Positions 5,028-8,737 of a stretch of DNA of 8,737 nucleotides are shown here, piece by piece. The stretch is taken from NCBI GenBank assembly GCA_025997455.1, contig BNUP01000091.1, positions 1-8,737 on the forward strand, written 5' to 3'. Made by a program: the position numbers and the translations under genes. The stretch comes from Fibrobacterales bacterium. Its GTDB lineage: Bacteria > Fibrobacterota > Fibrobacteria > Fibrobacterales > Fibrobacteraceae. The notes below the pieces were generated by a model. It was not told the DNA's origin, did no database searches, and saw only the letters and a program-made list of their open reading frames with translations. Position 1 is the stretch's first letter. Each line of letters opens with the position of its first letter.

Positions 5028-6354
5028 TTTTCAATAATGCCTTTTGGTTGTAGCGAATAATGCTTGTTCGTTTCAAAAAATCATACACGCCAAGCGGACT
5101 TGCAAATCGTGCGGTGCCGTTGGTCGGCAAAACATGATTTGGTCCTGCAAAGTAATCTCCTACGGGTTCGCTCGAATATGAACCTACAAAAATCGCACCT
5201 GCATTTGTTATCAATTTTTCCAATTCATCTTGATTTTCTGCAATAATTTCCAAATGCTCCGGTGCAATTTTATTCACAATTTCAGCCGCCGACTCCATAT
5301 TTTTTGCAAGTAAAATTCTGCCGTAAGCGTTTAGCGATTTTTCTAAAATTTCTCTTTTGGGACTTTTTTCTACTTGCTCTGCTATGTGTTTTGCAACTTC
5401 TTTTGCAAACTTCGGTGAATTTGTTACGCACACCGATGCCTCAAAGCCCGAACCGTGCTCGGCTTGCGAGAGCATATCTGCGGCAACCCATTCCGCATTT
5501 GCAGTTTCATCTGCAAGAACCGCAATCTCCGAGGGTCCCGCAATCATATCTATATCTACAATACCAAAAACTTCCCTTTTTGCAGTCGCAGCAAAGACAT
5601 TCCCCGGTCCCACAATTTTATCAACAGGTGCAATTTCAAACTGCCCGTTTTTTGAAACGCCGTTTCTTCCGCCTTTTTTTTCGCTTTTGCCGTTTCCGCT
5701 CCCGTAAGCGAGCAAGCCGATAGCCTGCGCTCCCCCAATGTGATACACCTCTTTTATTCCGAGTTCATGCAAAACAAACGCCACCGAGGCTTGCAAACCG
5801 CCTTTTGCGGGCGACACCACAACCAATTCCTTTACACCTGCCACTATAGCGGGAACTGCATTCATTATCAAAGTGCTCGGATAAACTCCTGCCCCGCCCG
5901 GAACATAAAGCCCCACTCTATTTAAGGGTCTTATTTTTTGTCCCAAAATTTCACCGTCTTTACCTCTAAAATCCCACGATTTTTCCACCTGTTTTTTGTG
6001 GAAGGTGCGGACATTTATAATCGCTTTTTTTAAGGCAATTTGCAATTCAAGCGATAAACTCGCGGCAGATTTTTTAATATCCGCAGGGCTAATTTTCAGT
6101 GTGTTTGCGGTTAAGCCGTCATATTTTTTTGCAAATTTTATCGCAGCCTCCGCTCCCCCGCTTTTGACCTCCGCCAAAATTTCCCGAACTAATTTTTCCA
6201 CACCGCGGTCTCCCGCAACGGGACGAGAAGACAACCGTGCAACTTCGGGTGAAGACGAACTCACTTTTATTATCGGTATATTCACACTCTGCTTTCCATT
6301 ATTAAGATTTCCCGCATCGGCATAATTAAATTTTCTCGCATCGGCATTTATCAC
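4921..6354 (-). CDS. hisD: Histidinol dehydrogenase
   Basis: This enzyme catalyses the last two steps of histidine synthesis, L-histidinol to L-histidine, using NAD and zinc in the cytoplasm. Residues aligning with E. coli are intact: Gln297 and His300 (SQAEHG), Glu366-His367 (APEHLE), Asp400 (GDYFAGPNHVLPT) and His459 (YHHARAV). RPLNRVGLYVPGG and VDKIVGPGN are also present. Two oddities appear. Residues 219-243 form a Gly/Ser/Lys/Asn-rich loop about 19 residues longer than in E. coli. The first 23 residues, partly an 8-residue tandem repeat, extend beyond the usual start. The GTG at 6354 is preceded by GGAGG at 12 nt and an in-frame TAA; a GTG at 6285 (MNIPIIKV) would give the usual N-terminus. 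No other his gene is adjacent. The 3' end overlaps the omp85-like gene by up to 107 nt. Confidence 0.96.
   Translation of the reverse strand: MINADARKFNYADAGNLNNGKQSVNIPIIKVSSSSPEVARLSSRPVAGDRGVEKLVREILAEVKSGGAEAAIKFAKKYDGLTANTLKISPADIKKSAASLSLELQIALKKAIINVRTFHKKQVEKSWDFRGKDGEILGQKIRPLNRVGLYVPGGAGVYPSTLIMNAVPAIVAGVKELVVVSPAKGGLQASVAFVLHELGIKEVYHIGGAQAIGLLAYGSGNGKSEKKGGRNGVSKNGQFEIAPVDKIVGPGNVFAATAKREVFGIVDIDMIAGPSEIAVLADETANAEWVAADMLSQAEHGSGFEASVCVTNSPKFAKEVAKHIAEQVEKSPKREILEKSLNAYGRILLAKNMESAAEIVNKIAPEHLEIIAENQDELEKLITNAGAIFVGSYSSEPVGDYFAGPNHVLPTNGTARFASPLGVYDFLKRTSIIRYNQKALLKNGRSIAAIAHSEGFYHHARAVEIRLDTKRGSHRRG
6300..6347 (-). repeat. Two-copy 24-bp tandem repeat in the hisD 5' end
   Basis: On the - strand two adjacent 24-bp units (6347-6324 and 6323-6300), each beginning ATGCCGATGCG, agree at 20 of 24 positions. 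In the hisD frame they encode ADARKFNY and ADAGNLNN. The length keeps the frame. They lie between the two candidate GTG starts. Confidence 0.75.
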
Positions 6355-6409
6355 CGCTTAAGAGAACCTCCATTAACCTCGCAAGTGGTTGGTAGAGGTT
6401 CTCTAAGCG
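6355..6409 (-). promoter_or_regulatory. Stem-loop enclosing the putative hisD ribosome binding site
   Basis: As read towards hisD, CGCTTAGAGAACCTC (6409-6395) pairs with GAGGTTCTCT-T-AAGCG (6370-6355): 15 bp with one bulged T and a 24-nt loop. Four of the five bases of GGAGG (6371-6367) and all bases up to the GTG at 6354 fall in the stem, so ribosome access would be blocked when it forms. The loop carries a second GAGGTT (6380-6375) that could pair with the same AACCTC and free the SD, a possible two-state switch. A TATAGT -10-like hexamer lies just upstream (6425-6420) but lacks a good -35. No known riboswitch class was recognised. Confidence 0.6.
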
Positions 6410-6414
6410 ACACG

Positions 6415-6454
6415 GGCGAACTATAGTTTTTTATGCAAATTTGAGCAGTTCGCC
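6415..6454. repeat. Middle stem-loop of the rng-hisD gap
   Basis: GGCGAACT (6415-6422) and AGTTCGCC (6447-6454) form an 8-bp perfect stem around a 24-nt AT-rich loop. It can be lengthened by one more C-G pair if an extra G is bulged. It is the second of three consecutive hairpins here. Confidence 0.6.
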
Positions 6455-6459
6455 GTCGT

Positions 6460-6509
6460 CTCTAAAAACTCAAATCTGTGGAATTGTGTTACAAAGAGAG
6501 TTTTTAGAG
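6460..6509. repeat. 12-bp stem-loop just after the rng stop
   Basis: CTCTAAAAACTC (6460-6471) and GAGTTTTTAGAG (6498-6509) are exact reverse complements around a 26-nt loop, beginning 6 nt past the rng stop codon on the - strand. No T-tract follows the 3' arm (ACGACGG), so it is not a standard intrinsic terminator. It may protect the rng 3' end or belong to a hisD leader. Confidence 0.6.
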
Positions 6510-6515
6510 GTTTCC

Positions 6516-8057
6516 TTAATTATTAAATGCAAATTTCTCTGTTATGTCTTCTCCTGTTTCCGGATTTAAGAATGAGAACTGATGAACAGCGTAATCCTCT
6601 TCCTCAAACAACTCAATCTCTAAGGAATTTTTGTGTTCCAAATAATGGAACATCTTTCCGTAATCATCGCTCAAAATATGTGCAAGACGACCCGACACAA
6701 CCATTTGCACCTTGCGGATTTTACTTTTTTTGCTGAGGCGCGAGAGCCATCTGTCTATCAAAGACAAAGTCGCCTCCAAACTGAACACCACACCCGAACC
6801 GCCGCAAAGCGGGCAATCGCTGTGCTTTTCGCTCGCTAAATTTGTGCGAACGCGGCGGCGACTCACTTCCATAAGCCCAAATTGAGAAATCGCCGAAAAA
6901 TTCAGCGGAGTGCGGTCAAAGCGAATCGCCTTGCGGAACTCATCAACAACCGCAAGTTTATCTTCTTCCGTGTCCATATCAATAAAATCTATAATCACCA
7001 AACCGCCTACATCGCGCAACCGTAACTGCTTTGCAATTTCCCTCGCCGCATCCAAATTTGTCTCCAAAAACACACGACTCTGGTCACTGCCGTGAACCCG
7101 CGAACCTGTATTCACATCTATAGACATCAACGCCTCAGTTTGCTCTATTATTAAGTACGCGCCTCGCGGCAAATAAACTTTTGTGGAAAGTGATTTTTCA
7201 TAATCGTCTTCAATGCCAAAGGATTCAAACAGAGAATCGTTTCCCTTCCACAATTTAATTTTCTGCAAATTTTCAGGATTCGCCGAGCCGAGATAATCTC
7301 GAATATTTTGGTATTCGGCAGGGTCATCCACATAAACATATTCCGTATATTCGTTAAAATGCTCGCGAATAGACTGCTCCACAGAATTTGATTCCTGATA
7401 AATGCAAGTCTCGGCAGGCTGATTTTTGAAATTCTCTTTGGTGATTTCCCAACTCTCCTCCAACTTCCGCATCTGCTTTACAATTTCGTTTTCGGACTCC
7501 TGCAGCGCTTGAGTCCTGACTATGTAGCCTACATCCCGCGCCTTGTATTTTTGAACTAATTGCTTAAAAATTTTGCGCTTATCGAAATTGCGTTCCTTTT
7601 TTGAAATACCGATAAAATTGGAATTCGGCATACACACCAAAAATCTTTCCGCAAAACTCAAATGAGTGGTGAGCCGTGCACCTTTGGTGTTAATGGGTTC
7701 TTTAATAACCTGCACCATAATCTCATCGCCCTGTTTCAAAACCTTCTCGATAGACGGAATTTCCTGCGTGCCCTTATCGTCTTCGCCGTATTCCTTTCGC
7801 AACAACGAATCCCTGTCCGTGGCATCTGCAATATGAAGGAACCCCGCCTTATCCATACCGATTTCCACAAATGCTGCTTGAAGTGCAGGCACAACCCTCT
7901 GCACAACACCCTTGTATATGTTGCCCAGTGTGCGGTTTGTATTTGCATTTTCCACGAGCAAGTCAGATAAAACTCCATCGTCAAGAACAGCAATTCTCGT
8001 GTCGTAAGGGGTGGTGCTAACCAAAATTCCCCGTTTTGCGGTATTAATTCTCGCCAT
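6516..8057 (-). CDS. rng: Ribonuclease G (RNase E/G family)
   Basis: This is an endoribonuclease that cuts AU-rich single-stranded RNA; in E. coli it matures the 16S rRNA 5' end and helps mRNA decay. From the ATG at 8057 the protein has 513 residues, close to E. coli RNase G (489) and lacking the long RNase E scaffold tail. An S1 RNA-binding domain (about 45-130, GNIYKGVVQRVVPALQAAFV) is followed by the catalytic domain. Asp314 in MSIDVNTG and Asp357 in VIIDFIDM match the two magnesium ligands of RNase E. CPLCGG (Cys415, Cys418) is the zinc-link. The ATG is preceded by AGGAAATAAT, a good SD. An in-frame TTG at 8078 lies inside the preceding small ORF and is less likely. hisD follows in the same direction 161 bp downstream. 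Confidence 0.96.
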   Translation of the reverse strand: MARINTAKRGILVSTTPYDTRIAVLDDGVLSDLLVENANTNRTLGNIYKGVVQRVVPALQAAFVEIGMDKAGFLHIADATDRDSLLRKEYGEDDKGTQEIPSIEKVLKQGDEIMVQVIKEPINTKGARLTTHLSFAERFLVCMPNSNFIGISKKERNFDKRKIFKQLVQKYKARDVGYIVRTQALQESENEIVKQMRKLEESWEITKENFKNQPAETCIYQESNSVEQSIREHFNEYTEYVYVDDPAEYQNIRDYLGSANPENLQKIKLWKGNDSLFESFGIEDDYEKSLSTKVYLPRGAYLIIEQTEALMSIDVNTGSRVHGSDQSRVFLETNLDAAREIAKQLRLRDVGGLVIIDFIDMDTEEDKLAVVDEFRKAIRFDRTPLNFSAISQFGLMEVSRRRVRTNLASEKHSDCPLCGGSGVVFSLEATLSLIDRWLSRLSKKSKIRKVQMVVSGRLAHILSDDYGKMFHYLEHKNSLEIELFEEEDYAVHQFSFLNPETGEDITEKFAFNN

Positions 8058-8065
8058 ATTATTTC

Positions 8066-8209
8066 CTATACCTTCCAATTCTGCAACAGGCGATTAACCC
8101 TCGCAATTTGTGATTTCTCTTCATCGGTTCCTTTGAACGCCCTAAACAATAAATTTCTGTATTCGGTCAATGAAGCCCGAATTAAAACCCTGTCATCTTT
8201 CTTAAGCAT
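8066..8209 (-). CDS. Small conserved-looking ORF directly upstream of rng (47 aa)
   Basis: On the - strand an ATG at 8209, preceded by AAAGGA four bases upstream (AAAGGATTTTATG), opens a 47-codon frame. It starts MLKKDDRVLIRASLTEYRNL and ends VNRLLQNWKV, with a TAG at 8068-8066. The rng ATG follows after 8 nt, and the rng SD straddles this stop. The peptide is charged and probably helical, with no signal peptide or membrane segment. I recognise no family. A well-placed SD, tight spacing and protein-like composition support translation, and it could be co-expressed or coupled with rng. An in-frame TAA upstream shows it is not the end of a longer gene. Confidence 0.6.
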   Translation of the reverse strand: MLKKDDRVLIRASLTEYRNLLFRAFKGTDEEKSQIARVNRLLQNWKV

Positions 8210-8270
8210 AAAATCCTTTCTTAATTCCTCTTAAAGCCGCCTCATCAAGGTCGGCAAAAAAACTCGTAGG

Positions 8271-8290
8271 GGAATGTAGAAAAAGTTGAA
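8271..8290 (-). promoter_or_regulatory. Shared 20-bp upstream motif, copy B
   Basis: GGAATGTAGAAAAAGTTGAA is 19/20 identical to 3536-3555 and is likewise followed on the + side by AAAGTGG-like units and GTAGGGG plus a palindrome. It lies 61 bp upstream of the 47-codon ORF in the correct orientation to serve it. On the - strand it contains TACATT, a 4/6 match to a -10 box. Confidence 0.4.
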
Positions 8291-8311
8291 AGTGGAGAAA
8301 GAGAATTGTAG

Positions 8312-8333
8312 GGGCGTGGTTTTTAACCCGCCC
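8312..8333. repeat. GTAGGGG-type palindrome, copy 2
   Basis: GGGCG-(T)-GGTT pairs with AACC-CGCCC: 9 bp with one bulge and a TTT loop, preceded by TGTAG. Confidence 0.6.
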
Positions 8334-8412
8334 TTTAAAATTGCAAGGATAAATAATGGAATTTTTTTTTTGGTGTGCTCGGCACACACCGCGTTCCCTT
8401 GTTAAATTCGTC

Positions 8413-8434
8413 ATTGCGGGCACTGACCCGCAAT
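8413..8434. repeat. CGTCATTGCGGG-type hairpin
   Basis: ATTGCGGG (8413-8420) pairs perfectly with CCCGCAAT (8427-8434) around a 6-nt CACTGA loop. The flanks CGTC and CTCC match the common 'CGTCATTGCG...GCAATCTCC' class of intergenic bacterial repeats. Confidence 0.65.
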
Positions 8435-8450
8435 CTCCCGCACATTTTTT

Positions 8451-8471
8451 GGGCGAGTTTGAAACTCGCCC
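8451..8471. repeat. GTAGGGG-type palindrome, copy 3 (inverted)
   Basis: GGGCGAGTTT and AAACTCGCCC are exact reverse complements around a single G, giving a 9-bp stem with a TGA loop. CCTACAAT follows, so relative to the other two copies it is in opposite orientation. Confidence 0.7.
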
Positions 8472-8503
8472 CTACAATCACACATAGCGGGCGACCGCGA
8501 CTC

Positions 8504-8520
8504 GTCATTCCCGCGAAGGC
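8504..8520 (+). repeat. Degenerate GTCATTCCCGCG repeat
   Basis: GTCATTCCCGCGAAGGC matches the first half of the repeat seen at 3229-3252. The second half (normally GCGGGAATC) has decayed to TGGACACC. Confidence 0.55.
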
Positions 8521-8621
8521 TGGACACCAAGCCGACAGGCGACTGGGCAGACTAATTTGTTTATTTCTTTTCTGTCAATCTAAGGCGGGAGAGGAGAAGA
8601 ACTCGACAACCCAAAATCGCA

Positions 8622-8684
8622 CGCCGTTTGCCCGCCCGCCACATTAAAATTAAATTGCAATCTTAAATCGGCGGGCTAACGGCG
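8622..8684. repeat. Large stem-loop (15-bp arms), left of a hairpin pair
   Basis: CGCCGTTTGCCCGCC (8622-8636) and GGCGGGCTAACGGCG (8670-8684) pair at 14 of 15 positions around an AT-rich 33-nt loop that contains ATTGCAAT. The next hairpin begins at the following base. Confidence 0.7.
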
Positions 8685-8725
8685 GTTTTCCCTGCTCTTG
8701 CCCTTGCGGGCTTAGCAGGGAAAAC
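8685..8725. repeat. Large stem-loop (12-bp arms plus inner 4 bp), right of a hairpin pair
   Basis: GTTTTCCCTGCT (8685-8696) and AGCAGGGAAAAC (8714-8725) pair perfectly. Inside, GCCC (8700-8703) pairs with GGGC (8708-8711) over a 4-nt loop. Neither side has the T-tract of an intrinsic terminator, though it could act as one for a gene beyond the right edge. Confidence 0.7.
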
Positions 8726-8737
8726 TTAGTCCCTTAA

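Larger units (their letters stand above)
8305..8478. repeat. 174-bp block bounded by 12-bp inverted repeats
   Basis: ATTGTAGGGGCG (8305-8316) and its exact reverse complement CGCCCCTACAAT (8467-8478) bound the block. Each end also carries its own hairpin, so it may be a composite of two inverted copies of one palindromic repeat and not a true transposon with terminal repeats. Confidence 0.6.
8210..8737. other. Gene-free, palindrome-rich region upstream of the rng operon
   Basis: I find no supportable gene in these 528 bases. They hold the shared 20-bp motif (8271-8290), a pair of GTAGGGG-type palindromes, a CGTCATTGCGGG hairpin, a degenerate GTCATTCCCGCG repeat and two large adjacent hairpins. 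The promoter for the small ORF and rng should lie here, but no convincing -35/-10 pair was found. Confidence 0.6.

Noticed and set aside
5262..5723. 153-codon + strand frame opposite hisD
   Set aside because: It is an antisense shadow; the Gln/Leu/Arg/Phe-rich repetitive composition comes from complementing the hisD codons.
6420..6425. TATAGT as a hisD -10 box
   Set aside because: The hexamer is good but no -35 lies 16-18 bp upstream and the bases fall within the middle stem-loop, so it is noted only in the leader entry.
8058..8078. TTG at 8078 as the rng start (seven more residues, MEGIGNN)
   Set aside because: It overlaps the end of the 47-codon ORF, while the ATG at 8057 has a well-placed AGGA and fits the family N-terminus.
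8202..8423. 73-codon frame on the - strand ending FADLDEAALRGIKKGFYA
   Set aside because: The last 18 residues look protein-like and its stop overlaps the 47-codon ORF start, but most of the frame is translated palindromes and the shared motif. At most it is a gene remnant.
8305..8478. Insertion sequence or MITE with terminal inverted repeats
   Set aside because: The 12-bp ends are exact inverted repeats, but each belongs to its own small palindrome. No target-site duplication or transposase was seen, so a pair of inverted repeats is the simpler reading.
8375..8647. 90-codon + strand frame at the right end
   Set aside because: It runs through dispersed repeats (for example VIPAKAG from the GTCATTCCCGCG repeat) and has no SD or domain.

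Overview
The window looks like a piece of chromosome from a Gram-negative bacterium of moderate GC content. Outer-membrane and inner-membrane proteins (an Omp85-type barrel and a long SppA) show the diderm envelope. A Fibrobacterota or wider FCB-group host is my best guess. It rests mainly on a truncated secreted protein with an 'AVLP...ITQESIMSRIGTDNY' pattern that I associate with Fibrobacterota, and on genes that lack a clear Shine-Dalgarno (SD) sequence. This is inference and not a firm assignment.

Layout, left to right. The 3' part of a prephenate dehydratase gene (pheA, +, cut by the left edge) converges on sppA (-), a 608-aa two-domain signal peptide peptidase. A 293-bp divergent intergenic region follows. 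It holds a 14-copy ACTCTTT heptamer array inside a 10-bp inverted repeat, and then a consensus sigma-54 promoter in front of a small MerR-type regulator (+). After the regulator's stop codon come a segment strikingly like 23S rRNA, a 76-bp inverted repeat and an 'ATTCCCGC...GCGGGAAT' palindrome. That palindrome forms the C-terminus of a truncated secreted-protein gene (-). Next are an Omp85/BamA-like outer-membrane protein (-) and histidinol dehydrogenase hisD (-), which overlap by up to 107 nt. The 161-bp rng-hisD gap contains three successive stem-loops, the last of which encloses the putative hisD SD. Then come ribonuclease G (rng, -) and, 8 nt upstream of it, a 47-codon ORF with its own SD. 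The last 530 bp have no gene I can support and are packed with palindromes and dispersed-repeat fragments.

The genes are mostly housekeeping: aromatic amino acid synthesis, histidine synthesis, RNA processing, envelope proteolysis and outer-membrane assembly or secretion. They do not form one pathway. The sORF-rng-hisD-omp85 stretch is co-directional and may be partly co-transcribed, with structured RNA between rng and hisD. I see no mobile-element transposase, CRISPR array, tRNA or intact rRNA gene, and no new multi-gene system. The unusual content is intergenic: the 23S-like fragment, the sigma-54 promoter set almost on the start codon, the heptamer array, the hisD leader and the dispersed palindromes.
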